Shown here piece after piece: positions 17,958 to 25,916 of a stretch of DNA of 64,000 nt. This DNA comes from Brasilonema sennae CENA114 (GTDB taxonomy: Bacteria; Cyanobacteriota; Cyanobacteriia; Cyanobacteriales; Nostocaceae). Numbering within the stretch: position 1 is the stretch's first letter; each line of letters begins with the position of its first letter. The translations under genes were made by a program, and so were the position numbers. The notes under the pieces were generated by a model, which had not been told where the DNA came from, did not search any database, and saw only the letters and a list, made by a program, of their open reading frames with translations. The stretch lies in NCBI RefSeq assembly GCF_006968745.1, contig NZ_CP030118.1:7652253-7716252 (forward strand), read 5' to 3'.

Positions 17958-18364
17958 TGCACAACCTCCTCTTTTTCGTCATCGTAAACGAGTAAATTTA
18001 CTTGACTACGTTGAATCACTGACTGAACAAATGGCTGTGTAAAAAAATCATTATAGGTAATTAAGGGTATTGCTAAATATAGAGTGTGCTTATAACCAAA
18101 ATCCACTAAAGCGTAGCGGTAGTTGATATATTGTCCAATTGCTGTATGGAATTCTGCCATTGTAGAAGCAGCCAAAAAACTTTTGATTTCAACGGCAATT
18201 TTTTGTCCATCGCGGTCAGCTGCAATAATTTTCTCTGCGCCCAAGTCGATGTACAGTTTTGTTGTAGAACTGATACGAATACGTAGTGGATCATCTGTAA
18301 TCAACCACCCATCTTTCTGAAGCGCTATTTTTACTGTATCGTGAAATCTATCCTTGGCTGACAT
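17945..18364 (-). CDS. xisH: XisH family protein (nuclease-fold)
   Basis: 139-aa XisH. The sequence begins MSAKDRFHDTVKIALQKDGW and includes LYIDLGAEKIIAADRDGQKIAVEIKSFL, which resembles a PD-(D/E)xK nuclease core (Asp, Glu-x-Lys). It ends with a beta-rich segment, VNLLVYDDEKEEVVQW. In Anabaena it acts with XisI in fdxN-element excision; nuclease activity is inferred from the fold only. Directly overlaps xisI. It lies 140 bp downstream of the Ro60 gene on the same strand, with a terminator between them. Confidence 0.93.
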   Translation of the reverse strand: MSAKDRFHDTVKIALQKDGWLITDDPLRIRISSTTKLYIDLGAEKIIAADRDGQKIAVEIKSFLAASTMAEFHTAIGQYINYRYALVDFGYKHTLYLAIPLITYNDFFTQPFVQSVIQRSQVNLLVYDDEKEEVVQWQS

Positions 18365-18449
18365 ATCTTGCCACTTGCAGGTTCTGTGGATATTTTAACA
18401 ATGGTGTGTAGACTCATAGTAGCTTGTCTTCAGATATCGCACTTTACCC

Positions 18450-18481
18450 CAAAAAAACAAAAGCCCCCATGTTGTGGAGGC
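18450..18481 (-). terminator. Rho-independent terminator after the TROVE gene
   Basis: On the minus strand GCCTCCA / TGGGGGC (7 bp with one G-T pair, 18475-18481 and 18463-18469) with a 5-nt loop is followed by a T-rich run (TTTTGTTTTTTT, complement of 18451-18462). It ends the Ro60 transcript before xisH. Confidence 0.8.
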
Positions 18482-18503
18482 AATAAATGGACAGATATCT
18501 CTA

Positions 18504-20105
18504 TCACAATTCACCCGTAGCCAGCATCTGAATAATACGAGGCGTTCCTGGATCGAAGCCGCCCAAATCCCAAGACAGGGGATCATTCGGATCTACCAAA
18601 GTAATCTGGTAAGGTGCAAGTGTGATGTACACTGCTTTGATATTGGGATTTACCTTGTTGCGGTACTCAGCCAATGCTTGACTTGGATGCTTGTCACCTG
18701 CCCACGATTCATTATCTGTCCAAAAGCAGATGACATCTGCCTTATACTTTTTCCTAATCATCCATTCGTAAGCAACAGATGCATCTGTTCCACCAAAGTT
18801 TTTGTCACTCGCTTTGTCCACCGCTGAACGAAAAGTATCTTTGGCGGTGATACCCAAGCCGTAAAATTGACTAGAAAAACCACGAATCATATAGCTTTTC
18901 TCTGCTTTTGCTGTGACTAGTGCCATTGTTGCGGCGACTTCACAACAAGTTAGTCCCATATCCGCAATTGGAAAACCCATAGAACCAGACACGTCAACAG
19001 CGTGCATGAACACTTTGCCTGTGGGTTGCACGACATCAAAAGATAGTTCCACTGCTTTTTCTAAAATGTCCACAATTTTGTGAACTGGGTTCCAAGTCTT
19101 TTTGCTGCGTCCCAATTTCCCACCAGACTCATATGTTTTGAGTGCTTTTAAAACATCAATTGGATGAATGCGACCTTTACGTAAATGTTCTTTGTTGTTG
19201 AGAACCGCTTCAACTCGCTGCAAGTTGACAGATTCATCAGATGTTAAAACTCCTATTTCAGTGAGTGAACCTAAGTTACGCAACAATGCACCAATTGGCA
19301 TTTCGTTAAACAGCAACTGCCAAGCAGATTTATCCATCTTGCCCACGGGTGCAGCCATTTCATGGGTTAGGTGTCCTTGGACAATAGCTTCGTGAGTCTG
19401 ATCTGGATTGCGCTTGAGCCACTCATACCACCAAATCTGTGCTAACGCCCCAGATGGGATTTCTGTTGGCAAAACTTCCCATCCTTTGACTACCCACTCA
19501 AATAGTTGTTGATGGTCTTGTGTAGGTGGTTTGACATGGAACAGCCGCAAAGCATCTCGGTTGGAGAAGTCATAACGTTGCTGGTACTTCAGCAACTGGT
19601 AAGCCAAACCCTTAACATCTTCCCGTAAGAACCAATTTTTTCCAGCTTCGCGTACAACCTTACCAAATCCCCGCAAAGACTTAGTGTAGTTCAGCCATTC
19701 ATAAAAATGACTCCCCGTGCGGACAACTTGCGGGAAGATTTCACCAAATGCTTTTTTGGCTTCTGGCGACTCACCCATCGACAGTAAAACCAGCGCAAGA
19801 ATAGGCGCACTGTTGTTAATGGCGCGTCCATCGCTGGCATAAAGAATTTCTTGTGCGACTCGCCCAGGATCTTCGGCGATCGCCTGTCTTATCACCTCAA
19901 CAAAATCTTCTGTCAATTCATTTTTGCCCGCATAATAAGTGCTTTCTGCCGTGCCAATCAGCAAACAACGCTGCAGCATATTCCAAAGACCTGCATCGAA
20001 CATCCAACCACCAGAACGTCCTTGGATCATCTGGGCTTCTTGTCCAGGAATAGGCTGAGTCTGCGGTGTTCCTGTCTTTTTTTGAGTAAAGAATTTGTAA
20101 TTCAC
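18504..20105 (-). CDS. rsr: TROVE-domain RNA-binding protein (Ro60/Rsr orthologue)
   Basis: 533-aa Ro60-family protein from a GTG start at 20103-20105, preceded by GGGAGAG 6 bp upstream; an in-frame ATG at 20129 lacks a ribosome site. The N-terminal TROVE domain (about 15-340) is the HEAT-repeat ring that holds single-stranded 3' ends of RNA and binds Y RNA outside. The C-terminal von Willebrand A domain (about 355-530) has a full MIDAS: DVSGSMG (about 371-377), GGTDAS and WTDNES. In other bacteria Rsr with Y RNA works with PNPase or other RNases in rRNA maturation, RNA decay and stress survival. A tRNA-like RNA lies 38 bp upstream on the same strand. A terminator follows. Confidence 0.95.
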   Translation of the reverse strand: MNYKFFTQKKTGTPQTQPIPGQEAQMIQGRSGGWMFDAGLWNMLQRCLLIGTAESTYYAGKNELTEDFVEVIRQAIAEDPGRVAQEILYASDGRAINNSAPILALVLLSMGESPEAKKAFGEIFPQVVRTGSHFYEWLNYTKSLRGFGKVVREAGKNWFLREDVKGLAYQLLKYQQRYDFSNRDALRLFHVKPPTQDHQQLFEWVVKGWEVLPTEIPSGALAQIWWYEWLKRNPDQTHEAIVQGHLTHEMAAPVGKMDKSAWQLLFNEMPIGALLRNLGSLTEIGVLTSDESVNLQRVEAVLNNKEHLRKGRIHPIDVLKALKTYESGGKLGRSKKTWNPVHKIVDILEKAVELSFDVVQPTGKVFMHAVDVSGSMGFPIADMGLTCCEVAATMALVTAKAEKSYMIRGFSSQFYGLGITAKDTFRSAVDKASDKNFGGTDASVAYEWMIRKKYKADVICFWTDNESWAGDKHPSQALAEYRNKVNPNIKAVYITLAPYQITLVDPNDPLSWDLGGFDPGTPRIIQMLATGEL

Positions 20106-20142
20106 GGCTTTCTCTCCCAGCCAATGCATGCAAAAATGGAAG

Positions 20143-20265
20143 GTGGCGGGGCAGGACTTGAACCTGCGACCTCCCGTTCCTCAAACGATAACCCTCATTC
20201 TTCGTCCTTTTCAGGCAAGAGTTGAATAAGGATATTGGCGCTCTACCAACTGAGCTACCCGCCAC
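20143..20265 (-). ncRNA. tRNA-like Y RNA candidate (YrlA type) upstream of Ro60
   Basis: The minus strand has a 123-nt RNA with perfect tRNA end modules. Acceptor UGGCGGG / CCCGCCA (20264-20258, 20150-20144); D arm GCUC-AGUUGGUA-GAGC (20255-20240); T arm GCAGG-UUCAAGU-CCUGC (20167-20151). In place of a 17-nt anticodon arm there are about 65 nt forming an irregular hairpin. Its 12-pair stem (20235-20224 with 20200-20188) has one U-U mismatch and one bulged G, and an apical CCU-GAAA-AGG (20215-20206) closes it. No anticodon loop is possible. The region is far too small for a group I intron. Bacterial Y RNAs mimic tRNAs this way and are usually encoded next to Rsr/Ro60. Family assignment is inference. 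Confidence 0.75.
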
Positions 20266-20270
20266 AAGTA

Positions 20271-20316
20271 AAATTCAAAATTCAAAATTCAAAATTCAAA
20301 GTTCAAAGTTCAAAGT
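20271..20316. repeat. STRR heptanucleotide repeat (AATTCAA / AGTTCAA)n
   Basis: Six to seven tandem heptamers: AAATTCA four times, then AAGTTCA variants. Lies in the leader between the candidate promoter and the tRNA-like RNA, so the array would be transcribed. Confidence 0.85.
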
Positions 20317-20486
20317 ATGCCCTGCGGGCACACTACGCGTATCTCCTGCCCAGACGCTGCGCGTTCGCTCTTAGCGTGCGCTTTGCGCATACAAAGTTCA
20401 AAATAAGAAGAAACGTTTTTAATTTTTTGTAACGCATTCTCCAGGGCTGAAAATTGAATTTTTTCAAAGCATGTGCTTGTCCTTTG

Positions 20487-20515
20487 AATGTAGTATATGT
20501 AATATACTATGTCAA
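20487..20515 (-). promoter_or_regulatory. Candidate sigma70 promoter for the Y RNA-TROVE unit
   Basis: On the minus strand: -35 TTGACA (20515-20510, perfect), 17-bp spacer, -10 TACATT (20492-20487, 4 of 6). Start would be near 20480, giving a leader of about 215 nt before the tRNA-like RNA, which would need processing (RNase P / RNase Z-like cuts at the tRNA mimic). Confidence 0.55.
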
Positions 20516-20854
20516 GGGCTGGGGTAAAAAATTTTCTCATAACTTTTATCTCTCCACACATCAAACAAAGCGCTTGGCGAGGAGGACTTTATAGCTCAAT
20601 ACGCTTGGGTTAAGGATTCATCCTCCCTAGCCCACGCCAGTCGCTACAACGGAGGGAACTGAGCAAACTTTTTAACGGGCGTTGGGGGATCTTAATAAAA
20701 CTAAACACCATTAACTAAACCGTATTGCTTTATAGCTTCTATTCGGTTTTGCCGAAATCTTTTTTGGCAAACTGACGAATAACACAAATAATGTTCCCAA
20801 TTTTTGCCAAGATATATTATTATTTCCACACACAGTCACTTGGCAGTTATCGGC

Positions 20855-21589
20855 ATGAGTGAAAAAACTATAGAAAGTGACGGCAAGGGTTTTCTAGTTC
20901 TACTTTTGCCCATCTCGTTTTTAATTATTTTCGTAGTTGCTACTTGGCGAATTTGGCTGGCACTAATCCTACTTGTGTTGGCTTTTAATGTCTGGCAACT
21001 TTACACATGGCAAAAGTGGTGCCAGAAGGTAAATCCGATTTTCCATCAACTGATTCGGGAAAACCAAGGCAAGATTACGCCAATGGATTTGGCAATCAAG
21101 GGCAATTTTCCTGGGGAAAGAGCAAAACGCTACCTAGATACGAAAGCATCGGAATTTGCTGCTAGCACGGTTAACTCCGAAGATGGAAGCAAAGTCTATC
21201 AATTTATCACCGCGAGTACTCTAGGCAGCATACTTGACAGTAGCGAACCACCCAAACAACTTGAAAGTCAACCAGTTGTTACCCAGCAAGCGCTACCGTT
21301 TCTAGTACCACCAACGCCCCAGCCAGTTTTACAAGAACTAGAAACCGAACCACTACCTCAACCAATCCAAGAGGAAGCAAAAAAACCGCTGGAAAAACAA
21401 TTGATGTTTGGTTCTTTGATTCAATCTGAACTTGCCAAGCGTCTCAATGTTTATTCCAGCACAGTTTATAAGCGGCGGGACGATCCCGATTTTCCAGAGT
21501 GGAGTCGCACCAAGGATCCAGATGGAGTTGCTTGGAAATACTCCCGAAAAACGAAAGAGTTTTTCCCGGCTGACGAAGGCAAAAGTTAA
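20855..21589 (+). CDS. Membrane protein with C-terminal helix-turn-helix-like domain
   Basis: 244-aa protein from ATG at 20855 (MSEKTIES); an earlier TTG at 20804 adds 17 residues. Two adjacent hydrophobic helices (about 14-31 and 33-50) anchor it in the membrane. A charged segment (IRENQGKITPMDLAIKGNFPGERAKRYLDTKASEFAA) follows, with the look of a small winged helix. After a Pro/Gln-rich linker (about 130-190) comes a C-terminal domain, LIQSELAKRLNVYSSTVYKRRDDPDFPEWSR. Its ELAKRLNV..STVYKRR part looks like a DNA-binding helix-turn-helix. I do not recognise the full family; a cyanobacterial membrane-tethered regulator is a guess. Confidence 0.75.
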   Translation: MSEKTIESDGKGFLVLLLPISFLIIFVVATWRIWLALILLVLAFNVWQLYTWQKWCQKVNPIFHQLIRENQGKITPMDLAIKGNFPGERAKRYLDTKASEFAASTVNSEDGSKVYQFITASTLGSILDSSEPPKQLESQPVVTQQALPFLVPPTPQPVLQELETEPLPQPIQEEAKKPLEKQLMFGSLIQSELAKRLNVYSSTVYKRRDDPDFPEWSRTKDPDGVAWKYSRKTKEFFPADEGKS

Positions 21590-21778
21590 AAAAGTTATTC
21601 TGTTACCAGTTACCAGTTACCAGTTATTCACTGTACTAGTACAAGGACTCGTGACGTCAGTCGTCAGAAGTCAGGAGAAAAAATACATACATAAACTAGG
21701 TTTTACCCTGTTTATAACTGTCTGGTTATTTCTGTCGCGCTGTACTAGTAACTATTCACTGATAGAAGAAACTTCTTT

Positions 21779-22921
21779 TTACTTTTCCATTTTTCCTTGT
21801 AAACCGACAGCTTCGCAGATGCTATTCAATCCGCTTTGTTCTAGCTTATATAGCAACCCTTGGAGAACGTGGCGTATCATGGCTGGTCCTTCGTAAATCC
21901 AGCCTGTGTAAACCTGAATAAGGCAAGCACCAGCTGTGATTTTCTCCCAAGCATCTTCTGGAGTAAATATACCGCCAACACCAATAATCGGTAATTGACC
22001 TGCTGTTTGCTGCCAAATAAAACGAATAACTTCGGTGGAACGTTCTTTTACTGGAGCACCGCTGATACCACCAGCTTCTTCTTGAGGTGATTTGCCAGTT
22101 TGGTCAATCACCTTTGTTTTTAGTCCATCCCTACGGATAGTGGTGTTGGTGGCAATAATTCCAGCTAATTGATAGGTTTTTGCTAAGGAAATAATATCGG
22201 CGATCGCCTCCCATTCCAAATCCGGAGCTATCTTGACAAAAATCGGCTTATATGCATTATTTTCATGTTGTAAAGCATCCAAGATAGAACTAAGCATCGG
22301 GGCATCTTGGAGCGATCGCAACCCCGGCGTATTGGGTGAAGAGACATTGACGACAAAATAGTCTCCAAAATTCTTCAGTAAGCGAAAACTATCGAGATAA
22401 TCCTTCGCGGCTTCTTCTAGAGGAGTTATCTTAGATTTTCCCAGATTAATACCTATAGGTACAGATAGATTTAACTCTTGCTTACGTTGTGCTAACCGCG
22501 CCAGCATTGCTGCAGCACCTTGATTGTTAAAGCCCATACGGTTGAGGGCGGCTTTGTCTAAGGGTAAGCGAAACAAGCGAGGACGGGGATTTCCTGGCTG
22601 TGCATGAAAAGTCACAGTTCCCACTTCTGCAAAGCCAAAACCAAGTTTTGACCATATAGGAACTGCAACGCCATCCTTATCAAATCCAGCTGCTAAACCT
22701 AAAGGGTTAGGAAAGTGCAGCCCAAAGAGATTTTGTTCTAGGCGTGCATCTGACAAACAAAACGACTGTACCAGACGTTGGTTGATCCAACTCGCAGGTG
22801 CTTGGTGGTCAGTTTTTCCCAACCAGCTTAAACTGCGAATCGTTGAGGAGTGCATCCACTCTGGATCTGCTTTGAGCAGAGTGAACAAGAGGGGACGAAG
22901 TGCATTTTTATAAATATCCAC
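21779..22921 (-). CDS. pyrD: Dihydroorotate dehydrogenase (quinone), class 2
   Basis: 380-aa membrane-associated flavoenzyme oxidising dihydroorotate to orotate in pyrimidine synthesis, electrons going to quinone. The N-terminal helix pair MDIYKNALRPLLFTLLKADPEWMH is the class 2 membrane/quinone extension. FMN barrel motifs: NPLGLAAGFDKDG, VGTVTFHAQPGNPRPRLFRL, NRMGFNNQGA, and NVSSPNTPGLRSLQ with the class 2 catalytic Ser. IATNTT, GGISGAPVKERSTEVI, IGVGGIFTPEDA and QVYTGWIYEGP follow. The length is normal. Convergent with the membrane protein at 20855, and transcribed alone. Confidence 0.97.
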   Translation of the reverse strand: MDIYKNALRPLLFTLLKADPEWMHSSTIRSLSWLGKTDHQAPASWINQRLVQSFCLSDARLEQNLFGLHFPNPLGLAAGFDKDGVAVPIWSKLGFGFAEVGTVTFHAQPGNPRPRLFRLPLDKAALNRMGFNNQGAAAMLARLAQRKQELNLSVPIGINLGKSKITPLEEAAKDYLDSFRLLKNFGDYFVVNVSSPNTPGLRSLQDAPMLSSILDALQHENNAYKPIFVKIAPDLEWEAIADIISLAKTYQLAGIIATNTTIRRDGLKTKVIDQTGKSPQEEAGGISGAPVKERSTEVIRFIWQQTAGQLPIIGVGGIFTPEDAWEKITAGACLIQVYTGWIYEGPAMIRHVLQGLLYKLEQSGLNSICEAVGLQGKMEK

Positions 22922-23169
22922 AATCCAAAATTTAAATCGCTGCGTCTGGGTACTGTTGTTAGCGTCTCATATAGTAGCAATTTACGTTGAGTGATCATCA
23001 GGAGTGGAAAAAGCTCTTCACTCTTGCGACAGTCCTTGATTTCTCTCTGAAGATGCATGACAATCAATACCCGACAATAAGTCACAAAATTTACTATTGT
23101 GTTGTACGAAAGTAGCTATAATTAATTTCCAAATCTCAGAAATCTAGCTCTAAGCTGCTGATTAATAAT

Positions 23170-23337
23170 ATGGGACGTGCTCGTTCTAAATCTGACTTGC
23201 CCACAAAAATTTGTCCGGTATGTCAGCGCCCTTTTACTTGGCGCAAAAAATGGGCAGATTGCTGGGATGACGTAAAATATTGCTCCGAACGTTGCCGTCG
23301 TCACCGTTCTCAAGCTACAAATGAAGCAAATCAATGA
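23170..23337 (+). CDS. DUF2256 zinc-ribbon-like small protein
   Basis: 55-aa protein starting MGRARSKSDLPTKICPVC and ending at TGA 23335-23337. The pattern is K.CPVCQRPF.WRKKW..CWDDVKYCSERCRR: four metal-ligand cysteines (CPVC and CSERC) plus a conserved Trp-rich core, typical of the DUF2256 family. Function unknown; the cysteines suggest a structural zinc. It sits 30 bp upstream of the isoaspartyl peptidase gene on the same strand, so the two may be co-transcribed. Confidence 0.88.
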   Translation: MGRARSKSDLPTKICPVCQRPFTWRKKWADCWDDVKYCSERCRRHRSQATNEANQ

Positions 23338-23367
23338 CCGTAAAGGTACGGGTAAATAAACAAACAG

Positions 23368-24336
23368 ATGGAGATCAAGGTACAACCTAAGTTAATTATT
23401 CATGGAGGCGCTGGTACTTCTCTAAAGGCAAAAGGAGGAATTGAGGCGGTACGCCGTTCTCTCTACCAAATTATAGAGGAAGTCTATTCTCTTCTAGAGT
23501 CGGGAGCATCTGCAAATGAGGCTGTTGTGCGCGGTTGTCAAATGTTGGAAGACGACCCCCGTTTTAATGCTGGTACAGGTTCTGTGCTGCAATCGGATGG
23601 TCAAATCCGCATGAGTGCTTCTTTGATGGATGGAACATCCCAAAGCTTTAGTGGGGTGATTAATGTCTCGCGAGTCAAAAATCCTATTGACTTGGCGATC
23701 GCTTTACAAACCTCTCCTGACCGCGTACTCTCAGATTACGGTGCAGCAGAACTGGCGAGGGAGTTGCAAATACCCAGCTACAATGGCTTAACCGAGTTAC
23801 GCTTGCAAGAGTGGATACGGGAGCGTCAGGACAATTTTCAAAGAACGATGGCTGGGGTCGTAGCAGACGCAGAACTGGTGGAAGCCAGCAATGCCCGACG
23901 CGGTACGATTGGCGTTGTTGCATTAGATACTCAAGGAAAGATATCTGTAGGTACTTCTACTGGTGGTAAGGGATTTGAGCGAATTGGACGCGTGAGCGAT
24001 TCTGCAATGCCAGCAGGGAATTATGCGACAAAATATGCAGCAGTTAGTTGTACTGGTATTGGGGAAGACATAATGGATGAGTGTTTAGCAGCACGAGTAG
24101 TGGTACGTGTCACTGATGGTCTGTCCCTCAAAGAAGCAATGCAGCGCTCATTTGCAGAAGCACAAGAACACAAAAGAAATTTTGGAGCGATCGCCCTAGA
24201 TGCTAATGGGGCGATCGCTTGGGGTAAAACTAGCGATGCTCTCCTTGCGGCTTACCACAACGGAGAGAAAATCGGCGATACCTTAGAACTACCCGTTGGG
24301 ACAGAAGTTGGCTGTATATTCAGTTCTGACGGCTAA
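23368..24336 (+). CDS. iaaA: Isoaspartyl peptidase / L-asparaginase (plant type)
   Basis: 322-aa N-terminal nucleophile hydrolase precursor that cuts isoaspartyl dipeptides and L-asparagine. HGGAGT is near the N-terminus (12-17), with NAGTGSVLQ (about 68-76). The autoprocessing site is ARRGTIGVVALD, where Thr180 becomes the free N-terminal nucleophile of the beta subunit. GTSTGG and SCTGIGED line the active site. In cyanobacteria such enzymes finish cyanophycin degradation by hydrolysing beta-Asp-Arg released by cyanophycinase; no cyanophycin genes are in the window. The sequence is full length and the motifs are intact. Confidence 0.95.
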   Translation: MEIKVQPKLIIHGGAGTSLKAKGGIEAVRRSLYQIIEEVYSLLESGASANEAVVRGCQMLEDDPRFNAGTGSVLQSDGQIRMSASLMDGTSQSFSGVINVSRVKNPIDLAIALQTSPDRVLSDYGAAELARELQIPSYNGLTELRLQEWIRERQDNFQRTMAGVVADAELVEASNARRGTIGVVALDTQGKISVGTSTGGKGFERIGRVSDSAMPAGNYATKYAAVSCTGIGEDIMDECLAARVVVRVTDGLSLKEAMQRSFAEAQEHKRNFGAIALDANGAIAWGKTSDALLAAYHNGEKIGDTLELPVGTEVGCIFSSDG

Positions 24337-24356
24337 GTGACAAGTTTTGAGTATTT

Positions 24357-25730
24357 TCACTCAGGACTCTTAAGAGGCTCTGTACTCTTGTTGCGCCACC
24401 CTGGTTTGACAACTTGACGGGCACGAGCAATTACCAAAGAATCATCAGGGACATCTTCTGTAACAGTGGAACCAGCAGCTATGTAGACGTCATTTCCTAG
24501 CGTCACAGGAGCAACTAAAACGCTGTTGGCACCAGTTTTGGTGCGATCGCCTATATTGGTAGGATGTTTTTTCACACCGTCATAATTGGCGGTAATTGTT
24601 CCTGCGCCAATATTGACCTTGGTACCGGCGGTGGTGTCACCCAAATACGACAAGTGGGCAACGTTAGTGCGATCGCCCAACTTGGTATTTTTCAATTCCA
24701 CGAAATTTCCTACCCGACAACCAGCGCCCACTTGTACTTGACCACGAAAATGGGTATACGGTCCTACACAGGTTTTTGTTTGTATAATACTATTTATCAC
24801 CACTGAATACAGCACCGTGACATTTTCGCCTATCTGGCTATTTTCAATTAAGCTTCCGGGTCCAATGCGACTTCCTGTCTGAATAACTGTATAACCTCGC
24901 AGATGAGTTTGGGGTTCGATAATCACATCTGGCTCTATTTCTACGGTGTCGTCAATTGTAATACTGGCAGGGTCAATAAGGGTAACACCTGCGCTCATCC
25001 ATTTTTCCTTGACTCGCTTTTGCAAAATCTCGTATGCTGTTGCCAGTTGTAAGCGGTCGTTAATGCCCAGAATTTCCTGCTCATCTTCCAAATCTACTGC
25101 CATAACTGGTTTGAGCAAGCTGACAGCATCCGTCAGATAGTATTCTTTTTGAGAATTGTTCGTTTGTAAATGAGGCAGAACTTTTGCTAAATCCTGCCAA
25201 CGGAAGCAGTAAATACCAGCATTAATACGGTTATTTTGTTTTTGATTCGGTGTGCAATCTCGGTCTTCAACGATTTGTTGGACAATATTTTCACCATTAC
25301 AAAAAACGCGTCCGTAGCCTTTGGGATTATCCAAGTATGCTGTGAGGATGGTGGCAGCGTTTTGGTTTTCTTGGTGAGTTTGCAACAGATTTTTGAGAGT
25401 TTCTGTGCGAAGCAAAGGGACATCACCAGACAACACGAGCAAATCGCCTCTGTAGCCTTCCAGATGGGGAAGTAATTGCTGGATGGCATGACCTGTTCCC
25501 AGTTGCACACTCTGTTCAACAAACTCCAGATCTGGTGTTGACTGGATAGCTGCTTTGACTTCAGCCGCTTGATACCCAACAATCACCATCTGCTGACTGG
25601 GCGAAAGCGGTTTGACACTGTCGATAACTCGTTCGATGAGCGATCGCCCACCCAAAGAATGTAAAACTTTGGGCAGGTTTGATTTCATGCGTGTTCCACG
25701 TCCCGCCGCCAGAATTGCTACAACTACCAT
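24357..25730 (-). CDS. glmU: Bifunctional GlmU (GlcN-1-P acetyltransferase / GlcNAc-1-P uridylyltransferase)
   Basis: 457-aa enzyme making UDP-GlcNAc for peptidoglycan and outer-membrane polysaccharides. The N-terminal uridylyltransferase (about 1-230) has LAAGRGTRMKSNLPKVLH, GTGHAIQQ, LSGDVPLL and NRINAGIYCF. The C-terminal left-handed beta-helix (about 250-440) carries hexapeptide repeats such as IGPGSLIENSQIGENV and KVNIGAGTITANYDG. The GAGTITANYDG loop with the following His region binds acetyl-CoA. Lengths and motifs are normal. It is transcribed alone, convergent with the isoaspartyl peptidase 20 bp away. Confidence 0.97.
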   Translation of the reverse strand: MVVVAILAAGRGTRMKSNLPKVLHSLGGRSLIERVIDSVKPLSPSQQMVIVGYQAAEVKAAIQSTPDLEFVEQSVQLGTGHAIQQLLPHLEGYRGDLLVLSGDVPLLRTETLKNLLQTHQENQNAATILTAYLDNPKGYGRVFCNGENIVQQIVEDRDCTPNQKQNNRINAGIYCFRWQDLAKVLPHLQTNNSQKEYYLTDAVSLLKPVMAVDLEDEQEILGINDRLQLATAYEILQKRVKEKWMSAGVTLIDPASITIDDTVEIEPDVIIEPQTHLRGYTVIQTGSRIGPGSLIENSQIGENVTVLYSVVINSIIQTKTCVGPYTHFRGQVQVGAGCRVGNFVELKNTKLGDRTNVAHLSYLGDTTAGTKVNIGAGTITANYDGVKKHPTNIGDRTKTGANSVLVAPVTLGNDVYIAAGSTVTEDVPDDSLVIARARQVVKPGWRNKSTEPLKSPE

Positions 25731-25916
25731 AATTTAGCTATCAGTGAATTGCTTTGAATGCGTGTGTTAATTTGAGTTTAGGCTCAATTTACAAGAAAAC
25801 CGCAAGGTCGTCTAAGTTAACTAGACTCCTACTAGAGCCAAGAATATCTTGACTAGAAGTCAAGATAGTGTCAAACTAACCAATCATTCCACTGATGTAC
25901 TGTAATAGTTTAAAAC

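Larger units (their letters stand above)
20266..20854. other. Leader of Y RNA/TROVE unit and unexplained GC-richer block
   Basis: Contains the STRR array, a dispersed palindrome (about 20318-20392, with GCGTATCTCC, GCTGCGCGTTCGC and GCGCTTTGCGC), the candidate minus-strand promoter at 20487-20515, and at about 20575-20695 a GC-richer segment with potential pairing (GGAGGA..TCCTCC). I cannot assign a function to that segment. No gene. Confidence 0.5.

Noticed and set aside
20143..20265. Functional tRNA with an intron
   Set aside because: Cyanobacterial tRNA introns are group I, over 200 nt; here only about 50 extra nt with no P3-P7 core, and no anticodon stem-loop can be formed from the ends.
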